Made by a program: the position numbers and the translations under genes
In this document: positions 14,459-25,545 of the stretch, in pieces
Layout: the number at the start of each line of letters is the position of its first letter
How positions within the stretch are numbered: the stretch's first letter is position 1
The notes under the pieces: generated by a model
What the model was told of the DNA's origin: nothing
Seen by the model: the letters and a program-made list of their open reading frames with translations, nothing else
Databases searched by the model: none
Assembly (NCBI GenBank): GCA_964035545.1
Contig: OZ037771.1
Location: forward strand, 7,420,690 to 7,484,689
Origin: Bugula neritina
Taxonomy: Eukaryota; Bryozoa; Gymnolaemata; Cheilostomatida; Bugulidae
Length of the DNA stretch: 64,000 bases
Reading direction: 5' to 3'

Positions 14459-17400
14459 TTACTTGCATGGATTGTCCACATCAATGGTGAGGAAGTACAT
14501 GTTTGGAGGTTTGGTGGAAGGTTTGCTAGCATAGAAGCCTACTCGGTTCTCTTTTGTGTTCTTGCATTTACCATTCTAAAAGAGTATAAGAAGAACATCC
14601 TTTAATAGCAACAGAGTATTATAATAATACACCATGCATATTATAACAAAGTTTTTAATTTAGTTATATATTATAAAACAATTATTTATGGGATGTAATA
14701 CATGCATAAGAATTACAACATAATATTTGTATTATTACACAATAAAACATGTGTTATTAATTATAATAGTATGCTGATAGTTTTTATATCATTATTCCTA
14801 TATATATATATATATTACTATATAATAATATTTATGCTGCTATATAATAATATTATATACTATTATATAGTAATTTATTTATAATAATATTAATATTAAT
14901 ATTACTGGCTGATCAAAAACACATTTAGAAGCAGTAGTAGAGAAACTGAAATGGCATAAGTTTTTCTACCTCCAAAAACACCACAAATTATTGTCAGTTT
15001 GATTCATGAAATCTAAACTGTTGCAAATTGTTTTCTGCACGCTTACAAAATTACTGAAAAGTATAGTTTTCACCATGATTTTGACATTTTATTTACAACA
15101 ACTGAGTAGGGATACTTAATTATAATGACTAGAGTGACAAGTATAAATCAAGTAAGTGAAAACTAAACTAACACTCCCATCACTACAACCTCCATAGCAG
15201 TGAATAGAGATTGGAACTTACGTAGAATGAAAGATGGGAGGAACATTGGTGAGACTTGAAAGCGCACTGTCCAGCTTTGATAGACTGGATAAAGTAGTCA
15301 ATAGCCAGGTTGTGAGCCTTCACTAGTTTCGTATCGATTAAGACCTGCAGTGGGTCTGAAATATAAAATATTGTTAGGCAATTTTCTTAGGAACTAAGTT
15401 TGGAGTTGTCTTATTTTAAATTTTAACAAAGTTATCTGTTGACTTAGCTCCATTTTTTATAAAAAAATGCTGGATATTCAAAGCATTAATTTTAAGGGAG
15501 GAGTCGTTGTCTAGGGCTAGAGCATTTTCTTAGTAAGTATGAAGTCATGGGTTCGAACCCCGACAAAAGCCATTGGTGGTCTAAGAAAGAGCATTCGGTC
15601 ATAATTTCCTCCATGCCCCAACTGAATAAGACCTTAGCCCGATTTGACAAAACCCCCTTCTTACAGGAATGGTGGCTATAAACCTGCGTGAATACACTTA
15701 ATTTAGTGCATAATAAGCAGTGAGAAAAGCTGCCTCACCTTTAGGCATGGGATAAAAGTCAGCGTGACCTTTGGGTAAGGCAGAAATCAGAGAATGGATC
15801 TCATCTACAAACTCAGCATCTGAAGGGTCAAGGCAGTTTTTGTTGCTGAACAAACATCCAAATCCAATGCCACTCGTGTCTAGTCCAGTGATACGTGCAA
15901 CCTTTGGGGACTGTAGCTTCTCTCCAGCAAATCCGGCTACCTGCAAGTTTATTCAGAGCTTTTATACAAAACATGCTTTTCAATGAAACTTAAACTTAAT
16001 CTGTGAGGAACGAAGTTGCCGCAGCTTTTAAAGTTGCATTTCAGCTTTAAACTCAATACCAATATAATAGAAATAAACTTATTTTTGTACTACATCTTGT
16101 ATATTATCTTATACCTTGATAATGTATCATGTTTATAGCTTCCATAATATTTTTTACTGAATATTTCGACTTTTTTAATGGGACTCCCCAATAGTTCTAA
16201 GACAACACAAAGTTTTTATTTGTGTATATTGTAACACACACCTGGTACTCAGGCTAGTTATGACAACCATGAGAAGTTGCCTTGTCATTTTGAATGACTT
16301 GAAAACTTTTATTTTTAATAATTTTATATCATCATGTATTATTGTTATTTTCTACTATTTTCTAATATTTAAGCTACTTATTGTTGCTACTACTGCCAAT
16401 ACTATCAATATGACTATTAAAGATACTCCTGCTGCCTCTGCTGCTGCTGCCATGCTCCTGCTACTATGCTACTACTACCCCTTCTCGCTTATAAAAAGTT
16501 TAAAAGCTGTTGTACACCTCAGCTCTAACAAATAATTACGTAATTTTGTCGCTTTGCTCAAAACTTTCAACTTAGTGATTATTTTGAGGAAGAATTTGCC
16601 TCTCTGCACATTTTGCAAGATAAACTGTCATGTCACCTGACCTGTCCACCAAGGCTGTGGCCAATCAAATGCATCCTTGTTCTGCTAGTGCCAGTTTTTC
16701 TCTCCAGTGATTTGATGAATGAACTCAGCCTGTCACCAGCGTCGTCTGCTTTCCTTTGAGCCTCCAGGTAGTTGGGTGTTTTCGCCCATGTCTCCCAGTT
16801 TACAGAAAATATATTCGCATCTTCCTGAAAGTCACAAATATTACCTGCATGGAGACGTAGTGTCTATCATGCAAGTTTATAGTTTATATCTCTGTGAGAA
16901 AGCCTCTGATAGAAAGAGGGTTAATGACTCAGATGGGGCACAGGAGCAATTATGACTGAATGCTCTTCCATACATCACCAATGGCCTTTACAAGGGTTTG
17001 AACCCATGGCTTTGTGTTTACTAAGCCAAACACTTTAACTCTTAGACCACCGCTGCTCCTTGATGACATGGCATTTATGCTCTGCATAGAAACCTTTCGT
17101 CAGTTTATAATCACTCTCCCTGTGAGAACCCTTGATGAAAAGGGTTTATATAGAAGCGGCTATATTCACTTGTTTTCTGCTGTAACTAAGAAGCAAATAT
17201 GACTAGATCTGTCTTTTTCTAACTTCACTAATGGCCTTTACCAGCATTCAAACCTTACGTTTACTAAGCCAGTAATCTAACTACTTTACATACAACTTGT
17301 TTAGTAAGAAAAAGTTTAGACCTTCTTCAACAAAGCATCTGTCATCTCCTTGATCCAACCTTCAACATTGCCACCATTCCATCCATGGATGATGAAGTAA

Positions 17401-18868
17401 GTTTTGGCTTTTGGGTTGAAGGATCTTGGCAAGCCTGAGAGTCTTGCAGAATTGGTCACTGCTCTGTTACTCACATCTCTACAATTGAGCAAACGGTATG
17501 GATAAATCTCTAACTGCAATGTTACCCATTTATATAGTTTTCAGCAACTTCAAGTTATAAAGACCAAACAGTTTAATCTGCATGTAAAGTATAATATAAA
17601 TTATAATATATGATATACTTGAATATAGAATAATATGATTTAAAATACAATATTATAATATAACATGATATAATGTAATAATTATAATATAATACATAAA
17701 TTTAATATAATATAATATAATGTAATACACTATAATATAGTATGATATAATGCAATATAATATAATATAATTTAATCTAATATAACAACATAAAATTGTT
17801 TGGTTTCATTTAATGGATTTTTGGGACCAGGGAAGAGCAATTCAGTAACATTACAATGTATCATTAAGTTCATGTTTTATTGTATGAGTTGTCTTCTCTA
17901 AATACTAGTAAAATATTATATTCAAGTTGACTCACCACAGTAACTAGAAGTACTTACTTTGTAAGTGTATAGGATATGGTTAGCTTATTAGAGCTCATAC
18001 TGTATTATTTATTTAGCCCTATAACATATCATAAGCACATTTGAAAGTTGTAAAAAAAGCAAGGTTTCGCAATTTCTAATTCTCAGTTATGATGCAATAT
18101 TATAAGTATAATGCTCTATTAAATTGCAATAATTATAGTCTATGTTAGTCTATACTTTATAGGTAGCAGGAAGCTAGTCAAAATCCAGTCTAAGTGTTTT
18201 AATCACACAGTAAACAGGTAATAGACTGGTGCTTAAATTGAACTCAGTGAAGGTTGTTGGGATGGAGGGGGAGTCTGGTTAAAGTACTTCTTCTGCATTA
18301 TAATAGTGTATTCCAAGCCATGCTGCTATACCATAATAAAACTAAATTCTGCTTTTAACTGAAAGCATGCGGTGATATAATAACAATTAAACTCATTGCT
18401 GTTTGAAAAGCATTTTATTGCCTGCAGGTTTATATTCTAAGGTTGGATTTCCTTAAGACGCCATAAAAATTTATTATATTTTCCAAAAATAAAAAAAAAT
18501 AAAAAATCTGCATCAATCTACTTCTGCTCTAGACAGCACTATGTTCCCATTATTCAATAGATCCTATGAGAGCCATGTACTGATGGATTTGTGGTTGCAG
18601 CTGGCATTAATCTTTGGTTGTGGTTTCATTCCATCAACATACAATATGGTTTTATTGCTTCGCGGAATGGCTGCTGTATGGATGAGAAGTTTGTGGTTGC
18701 ATGAACTCACGTTGGAAACAGTTGCATGGAATGAAAAATTCCCTTGTATAACATGGGAACCTTAGGTATGACTTACCTGCGGTAAAGAGAAAACGTTACG
18801 TCATCGCTGGCAGAGTTGGCGAAGGCTGCTAGTGTTGCCACCAGGAGGAGACTTGAGAAAAGCTGCAT
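14459..18868 (-). CDS. Secreted lipase of the pancreatic-lipase/phospholipase A1 family, 294 residues
   Basis: Six exons: 18868-18777, 17478-17322, 16824-16642, 15940-15739, 15355-15222, 14575-14459 (phases 2,0,0,1,0). The N-terminus MQLFSSLLLVATLAAFANSA is a signal peptide. The alpha/beta-hydrolase core shows the oxyanion strand YFIIHGWNGG, the nucleophile elbow GHSLGG with Ser140, Asp165 in ITGLDTSG, and His226 in VKAHNLAIDYF; these fit the Ser-Asp-His triad. LDPSDAEFVDEIHS and GHADFYP are further family motifs. Asp to His is about 60 residues against nearly 90 in pancreatic lipase, so the lid region is very short. There is no C-terminal PLAT domain, as in invertebrate members and phospholipases A1. 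It probably acts extracellularly on lipids, for example in digestion. Introns carry three SINEs. Confidence 0.92.
15496..15691 (+). mobile_element. tRNA-derived SINE, copy 3
   Basis: Starts GGGAGGAGTCGTTGTCTAGG, box B GGGTTCGAACCCC at about 15549, body AAAGCCATTGGTGGTC, tail with a partly lost hairpin (AACCCCCTTCTTACAGG) and end GGCTATAAACCTGCGTGA. It is antisense in intron 4 of the lipase gene, 48 bp from the splice site of exon 4. Confidence 0.88.
16869..17059 (-). mobile_element. tRNA-derived SINE, copy 4
   Basis: Minus-strand copy with head at 17059 (GGAGCAGCGGTGGTCTAAGA), box B GGGTTCAAACCC, body AAAGGCCATTGGTGATG and the ACTATAAACTTGCAT end. Its tail stops about 45 bp before the acceptor of lipase exon 3. 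Confidence 0.82.
17100..17283 (-). mobile_element. tRNA-derived SINE, copy 5 (diverged)
   Basis: A second minus-strand copy immediately next to copy 4. The head is eroded (box B region read as GTTTGAATGC), but AAAGGCCATTAGTGAAG, the hairpin CCCTTTTCATCAAGGG and the GATTATAAACTG end are recognisable. It starts about 38 bp after the donor of lipase exon 2. Confidence 0.7.
17580..17800. repeat. TATAATA-rich low-complexity tract
   Basis: Over 200 bp of near-pure AT built from TATAATATAA words in intron 1 of the lipase gene. No internal order beyond 5-bp periodicity was seen. Confidence 0.7.
18541..18765 (+). repeat. Dispersed repeat with GTGGTTGCA / GGTTGTGGTTTCATT motifs, copy A
   Basis: TTTGTGGTTGCA followed by TTTGGTTGTGGTTTCATTC, then a second TTTGTGGTTGCATG and GAATGAAAAATTC. 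The same order of words is found at 34985-35145 (+) and 51535-51625 (-). The 74-codon ORF over it is probably accidental. Intron 1 of the lipase gene. Confidence 0.55.
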
Positions 18869-20702
18869 GGTACCAGAAGAAAGTTCTGTATGATACTGGC
18901 AATGCATACTTTATATAATCAGAAATAATATCATGTAGCTGAGGTCACAAAAAGATGAGATGAAGGGGCGCTGAAGCAAACCCTCGGAATAATTACTTGC
19001 ATGGAACTCATCCTTTATTGGGAAGCAACACATGTGCAGGAAACTATGCAATGGCAATAGTAAATGGTAAATTTTTGGTTATATAATCTCAGAAACATTA
19101 CCTAACGGAGATGAGTTGACATGACATTATAGAAACCCTGAAGTGTATCCTATGCGTTGACAAAATAAGAGTTTGTAAATTAACACGTTGATTTTCCGGA
19201 AAAGGCAGTGTGGTCAAATTTTGAGGTACTCTGCACTCTACAATTTTTTTCTTGAGGTTCCCTTAAACTTAACAATATCCATACCCAACTGATTACAACT
19301 GATAATTTATATCTCAATGACGTCACTATATAATAATCAATTGCATTCAGCTTAATAACTCATGTGAAATTGGTGACTAAATGACTTGAATAGATTAGCC
19401 TGCGGCAAATTTGTCAAAAATGAGAACCCCAAGTCATATTTTCATTGTTTACCTAAACAGCTTAATCAGTGAGCAATTTTTCTGGCCTATTCATACATGT
19501 TTTATTTATAGGCCTGTAAAGCTAATGCAAATTCTTTTCATTAAATGTGTATCCACCTTTAAGTCTGAATTTTCTTTGTACAACAATGATCAGTACTCTG
19601 TTAGTACAGACACAACACGCACATGTGATTAGTTATGCAAGTTTATGTTGTAAGGAGTGAGGTTAATTCCATAGTTTTTAGGATCTGTTTTTCTAGTCTA
19701 TTTGCTCCTAAAAGATGATCGAAATTGCAGCTTATTATATGAGGGCAAGTTAAAAAAATGTTGATTGTTCTTCCCGGGCATCCACTTTCATTAGACTGAG
19801 AAGCACAGGCCAAGATTAGTACTAGTTTTTAGGGAACTTTGACTATTTGTTCTGCATAGACAACAGGCTAGGAAACTAAGCAAATCAACTCACAAAGTTA
19901 TATTATAAAATTAAAATATTGGCCTTTACTTGATTAAAATAAAATGCAAGAAATTATGTTTATGAATAAATTTATTTGGAATAAAATATCTCTATAAAAC
20001 ATAGCACACTAAAGTCAGTGTTGAAGTTCCATTAAGTATCAAGCATTGTATAGACTATAGAATAATATTATGGTAACTGATGATATATTTATCAGGATGC
20101 AGGTATTATATTATAAATTTAGAAAATAGCACATAGTATATTACTAACAACAAAACTCAAACATAAGTAGTCTATAGCTCAATGCAAACCTTTAGCAATA
20201 ATTTTGTATTTATAGAAGGACCAAAACATCACAAAATAAAGATAGAGTCATGTTAAATTTGAAAATAGCCAGTCAAAGCCTCCACTACTTCTGCTGGCTG
20301 GTGACTGGGTAGAAAAAATACACAGATCTTGGGATATATAAATAGAAGCCAATGCAAAAAAAGTTTACAAATGGAGGCAAATAACAAGTTCCCCAAAACA
20401 GCCAAATGAATAAACTTGACCAGTATCTTTAGAAACTATGTTTTCAATGTAAGAGTAGCGAGAATATTTCCTATTTGGTAATTTATTAAAAAATATTGTA
20501 TAAATAATACAATTTATGAAAAATACAAGTTTGAAATGAAGAACGTTATAATTATGTAGAGAAAAGCAGCATAACTATAATCCCACAAAATTCTACAAAA
20601 ACTGAGTATTCTCCATACTACTCTGTGTATATCACAATTATATATATATTTGTTCAAATGTGACACTGTCATGTGCATAGCCCTTCAACACCCATTCTAG
20701 TT
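18869..20702. other. Intergenic DNA between the lipase start and the MARVEL-like gene 3' flank
   Basis: No coding sequence was recognised; ORFs are under 75 codons. Both neighbouring genes are on the minus strand, so the left part holds the lipase promoter. The right limit is a possible poly(A) signal of the MARVEL-like gene (AATAAA on the minus strand, 20708-20703). Confidence 0.5.
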
Positions 20703-20867
20703 TTTATTCTCTCAACTAAGATTTTGATGTCAGAATAGTTACTCTTCAGTCTTAGCCCGAAATGAATAACAACACAATGTTGTATTACGAATATATTATT
20801 GATTCAATCAGAGTGCAAAGTTTTACTCTCAGTTAGTCAGACAATAATCTGAGGTCAACAACTAAAT

Positions 20868-21284
20868 ACTGTGACACCAGGTACTATGTGATACCAGGTA
20901 CTATGTGACACCAGGCACTATGTGACACTAGGTACTATGTGACACCAGGTACTATGTGACACGAGGCACTATGTGACACCAGGTACTATGTGACACCAGG
21001 TACTATGTGACACCAGGTACTATGTGACACTAGGTACTATGTGACACCAGGTACTATGTGACACGAGGCACTATGTGACACCAGGTACTATGTGACACCA
21101 GGTACTATGTGACACCAGGCACTATGTGACACCAGGTACTATGTGACACCAGGTACTATGTGACACTAGACACTATGTGACACGAGGCACTATGTGACAC
21201 CAGGTACTATGTGACACCAGGTACTATGTGACACCAGGCACTATGTGACACCAGGTACTATGTGACACTAGACACTATGTGACA
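20868..21284. repeat. 17-bp minisatellite, about 24-25 units, with higher-order repeat
   Basis: Tandem units of ACTATGTGACACCAGGT with variants at a few positions (CCAGGT, CCAGGC, CTAGGT, CGAGGC, CTAGAC). The order of variants is itself repeated: units 4-8 match units 10-14, and the series from CGAGGC at unit 12 recurs from unit 19 with one unit lost. This indicates duplication of blocks of about six units. It begins about 200 bp beyond the stop of the MARVEL-like gene, within its possible 3' UTR. Confidence 0.95.
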
Positions 21285-21489
21285 TAGCAGGCTCTGGGAG
21301 TGAGAGCTGGCAGGCTGACTTATTCTGATAAAATGATAAAATCTGGTGCCAATGAGCATTTACTAAACTCTAAAGCCATGTCATGTATTAAAGCAATATT
21401 GAGTAGAGTGAGAGAGCTGATAGCAGCAGCAGCTGTTATTGTGTCAGACAGAGCAGTTATATGTCAGTGTCAGGTATAAGAAGCACTTG

Positions 21490-23308
21490 TTACTCGGTGT
21501 CATTGAATAGAGGTTGAGAGTGCTTGTAGATGTCTCTACGCTTTGACTCTCTCCAGTATACGAACTGCATGTTACAGTCCACGCTGTACATCAGCTGGGC
21601 AAAGAAGCTGAACACCTGCAATACAGTAGAATGAGTTACAGTGTGTTTCATAGTAGAAGAAAATCAAACCTCGGCAACACTAAATAGAGAGAAAAATTTC
21701 AAATTTAGGGACAAGATTTGGCAGATCTTCACTCTGAGTTAGTCACTGTTCTAACTATTTGAAACCTCAACTATAAGTTACTGCAAACGGATCTACTCCA
21801 AGCAGTGAAAATACAGTGATTATGAATAATGAGAAGTTTCTAGCCTTTAAAAGTATTTGGTTTAGTAAAATCTTTTTTGCCAAGTCTTACAGTGCAGAGA
21901 TCTACAGATACTATAAGCAACTAAAGTGAAATCGAGCATACAAATGTTGTTACTTCTAGTTTAAACACCCTGGATATTGACCTGCCAGTGAACTTGTCAA
22001 CAGCGTGTGAACTTATTATTACTTGGCCAGTATAAATCCAGGGTAGTACATTTCCACCGTTTGTTTGACAGTAATGGATTCATTGTTGGATGACATTTTA
22101 TTAGTTTAATTTGAAAATAGAGTGGATCCATTAGTGATTAGACCAACAATGGAAACATGTCATAATAGCCAAATGAAATCTTTTGTAATGGAGGCAGGAA
22201 TCAGCAATTGTGGCAGCAAACACAGAATGTAAATACAAATTATAAATATGTTATAATTTCTGGCTGAGAAACCACCTTATTTACCCTGGCTGCTATAAAT
22301 TCAGATAAACACTAAGCATCCAAAACTCAAGCAATTTCTTCTTAAAATGAACTAAAAGCTATTTTCATTTTTAAACTGCCGGGCATAAACGTGCATCCAC
22401 TATGATTTAAGCTGCAATTACTTGATAATTTCTTAAACTCCCCAAAATTTACAACAGATATCAAGGTAAAGTAGAGTCTGGACTAAAACTGAACCAATAT
22501 TCGCAACTTTATGAGGCAACAGTTCAGATATTTATAGCTTGGAGAATTAAAAGGTTGATTGGAGTTGTCTTCATACAAATAGACCACAATTATTAACCAG
22601 TTATAAACCTAATCAACATCTATTCAAGAGGGCACTGACAGGACAGAATTGACAGGACAGAACTGACAGGACAGAATACTTACACAAGCGCAGATGACGT
22701 AGTATTCAGGGTACATCACGGCGTATATGATGGACACCATGGAGGCTACGAACCACAGGACTATCATGAATATGTGTAGAAAGAACTCCTACAACACAAC
22801 ACTACATACAGCATAGGGATAAGATGGCGTCTCGTGACAACTCAGCTGAAAGACCATTCTGTGTGAGCAGATGAGTGAGACCAGATTAGCTTGTCAGTCC
22901 GCAATGGTGGGACGAAACAGTCCCAACACGCTGGCCAGTATAAGTGCTATAAGTGCTAGTAGCAAAATGTGGCAGTGAATGGACAATTAGCTCTGCTTGT
23001 TCATACTAATTGAATATATACGTATACAGCATATAATATACAGATATATACGTATACAGCGTATAATATACAGATATATACATATACAGCGTATAATATA
23101 CAGATATACTGTTGAGCAGCACCTGGATGAGTCATCACAGTTTAGGTGTAGGTGGGATGATATAACAGCTCATTAGTAGCATTTCTGGTAGGAAAGAGTA
23201 ATAATTAGATGCCATTGTATTAGTAAGGATAGTAGTTAGAGTGACTGCAGCAGTATTGCTGGTAGTAATATAATAATAGTACTAGTAGTAGCACTAATAC
23301 TAATACTA

Positions 23309-23341
<33 letters not shown>

Positions 23342-24659
23342 CTATTAGTAGTAGTGGTAGTAGTAGAAACAGACTCACAAAACAGAACCATCCGGAAGCT
23401 TTCTTCACCAGCCATATAACACAGCAGAGCAAGCAGAGGAATAGAATACAGGTGATACAGAGAGAGATGAGGGCAGACAGGACCACCCATATAGAGGGGG
23501 CGTAGTTCCCATCCGGTCTCCGGTTCTGTACCCAGATGCTGGCAAAGGCAAATACAAGGCCAGAGAATATCTGCAGAAGAAAATATACGCATCAATATAT
23601 CAAATATAGGTCTAATATTCATACAATATTTGAATATCAAACCTATTTGATATGTTGTTTCTCACCTCTTTCCTAGGTGAGAAAAAAACATACTAAATAG
23701 GTTTACTATGCATACAATATTCCAATAGGTCCAATATTCATACAAACTGAAGGCTTGATGTAAGACAATACCCAACAAGTTCAATAAGGAACTGTTAGTG
23801 TAGCTCAATCAAACAGTAACAGCATAAGAATAAACTGTGTACATGAGTATAGAATCTGAGTGTAAAACTCACATAGTATCAGTTTACAATAACGGCATGC
23901 TGCAATGAATGGCCCAACAGCCAATGGGAAAGCAAAGTAAAACTGCTGCCAGAGTTATATTTAGAGCAGCAAATCTACATATCTAAGCGTTTCGTAATAA
24001 TGGCTGGCTTTACTTTTTTAAAATAACAGAAAACTTGTTAGCTTAATAGAATAACAACTAGCAGTACAACTAAGATAGGTCCAAATAGTTTAGGGTCTAT
24101 TGACCAATGTTAGCTTAATCAGAGTTGGCATAATTAGAGAGGTATCATTAGTAAAATGCTACGAGATAATTTATGTGACAAGATATTAATAAAAATAGAA
24201 TTTTATTATTAACTACTAAGTGCTTCCAGTTTGTACAGTTCAGGAAACTTTGTTTTCTCAATTGTACTAACTTGAAAGTAAAACTTGAATTACAGAGAAA
24301 GGTTGAAATGTTGGTTGTTGTGTACGAGTGGCATAAGGCTATACAGCATGTTTGTAAGAGATGCAATGTTGGTAACTTTTCTACCACCTACTATTATTTA
24401 CTAACAAATGTTGTAACATGATCAAAAATAGCTTTGATAAATGATTCTATACAGATAAGGGAATCTTTCTATCAATCTGGAAGACGTTGGAAAACTACAT
24501 GAGACTAAAAGACTAGCGAAACCAACTTACCAGCTCAAAGAGTTTAATAACTACAGACATACATCTGTAATACTGCCACGAAGGAGGTTTATTTGGACTG
24601 TACTGGACATTATCATACACACTCTTGGGTCGGGCTGTACGGGCTCCCTCTTTCACCAT
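21490..24659 (-). CDS. MARVEL-like tetraspan membrane protein, 183 residues, four exons
   Basis: Exons 24659-24531, 23570-23379, 22788-22684, 21615-21490, all phase 0. A short polar N-terminus (MVKEGARTARPKSVYDNV) precedes four hydrophobic segments: about 35-57 (IKLFELIFSGLVFAFASIWV), 67-96 (WVVLSALISL, then a Cys/Leu-rich run to VIWLV), 112-130 (HIFMIVLWFVASMVSIIYAV) and 134-152 (YYVICACVFSFFAQL). A polar cytosolic tail follows. Length, topology and the long first and last helices fit MARVEL-domain proteins (CMTM, plasmolipin, synaptogyrin types), which act in membrane apposition and vesicle traffic. I cannot choose a subfamily, and another small tetraspan family is possible. A 3' splice site 20 bp upstream of the ATG (exon start at 24679) suggests a non-coding 5' exon. 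Confidence 0.65.
23014..23107. repeat. Three copies of a ~31-bp repeat
   Basis: Core TATACGTATACAGCGTATAA, three near-identical copies in the intron between exons 2 and 3 of the MARVEL-like gene. Confidence 0.8.
23279..23366. repeat. (GTA)n trinucleotide repeat
   Basis: GTAGTAGTAGTAG with a few variants, starting 13 bp after the donor of exon 2 of the MARVEL-like gene. It generates open frames of Thr or Leu/Val on the minus strand that are not coding. Confidence 0.85.
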
Positions 24660-24717
24660 TGTTCTGAAGTTATAGTTTTCTGCTAGTAAAAATACATCTC
24701 AGTGTAACAGAAACCTG

Positions 24718-24895
24718 GCAGAGTACAATTCAAGTACATAACATGAGTATAACAGAGTACAACTCAAGTACATAACATGACTCACATGAGTATAACAGAG
24801 TACAACTCAAGTACATAACATGAGTATAACAGAGTACAACTCAAGTACATAACATGAGTATAACAGAGTACAACTCAAGTAGATAACATCAGTAC
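24718..24895. repeat. 34-bp tandem repeat, about five copies
   Basis: Core GAGTACAACTCAAGTACATA followed by ACATGAGTATAACA, five copies, one carrying a small duplication (ACATGACTCACATGAG). It lies upstream of the coding start of the MARVEL-like gene, probably in a 5' intron. Confidence 0.85.
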
Positions 24896-25281
24896 AACCG
24901 TGAGTATATAACATAAAATAGGTATAACATAGTAAGTACATTACATAATGAAACTAACAAGCTGTAGTAAAACTATTATATGCTTTACAGTAGACTGCAA
25001 ATAAAGCAGCTCAACTGTTGTTTTTGCCATTGAATACTGGTGTAACAAAAGAAACCTTATTAGCTACTACTACTACAGTTTACACTCAACATTGTAGGAA
25101 TACAATAGAGATTATAGAGAATATATTATTATAGAGTAAAATATATTATCTATAAACTATAGCTAATAGAGTATAATATGTGTTCTATAACCTCTAAGGT
25201 ATAGATTAGACTTTAGAGCATAGATTATAGATTATAAAGTAGAAATTATAGAATACAAATCAGTTTATTTTATATACTATG

Positions 25282-25371
25282 GAGTACATATTATAGACTA
25301 TAGAGGATAGATCCTAGATTATAGAGTACATATTATAGACTATAGAGGATAGATCCTAGATTATAGAGTGC
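25282..25371. repeat. 42-bp direct duplication
   Basis: Two almost identical copies containing AGTACATATTATAGACTATA and AGGATAGATCCTAGATTATAG. Confidence 0.75.
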
Positions 25372-25479
25372 AAATAAAAGTATATATCATATAATAAGTA
25401 TACAAAGCTGTAGTAAAACCTATCAACTACAGCAGCTACTATTACTTCTACTGGCAGAGTATAACTCTAGATATAACCG

Positions 25480-25545
25480 TGTACTACTGCTCATACTGCT
25501 GTACTGTAGCCTACCTACTGCTCATACTGCTGTACTGTAGCCTAT
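25480..25545. repeat. 31-bp direct duplication
   Basis: TACTGCTCATACTGCTGTAC followed by TGTAGCCTA, twice in succession. Confidence 0.8.

Noticed and set aside
20868-21284. Regular short repeats that could suggest a CRISPR array
   Set aside because: Units are 17 bp and directly adjacent with no spacers, in a eukaryotic genome; it is a minisatellite.
23220-23640. Leu/Val-rich and Thr-rich frames of 88 and 134 codons on the minus strand
   Set aside because: They run from the real MARVEL-like exon into a GTA trinucleotide repeat past the splice donor at 23378.
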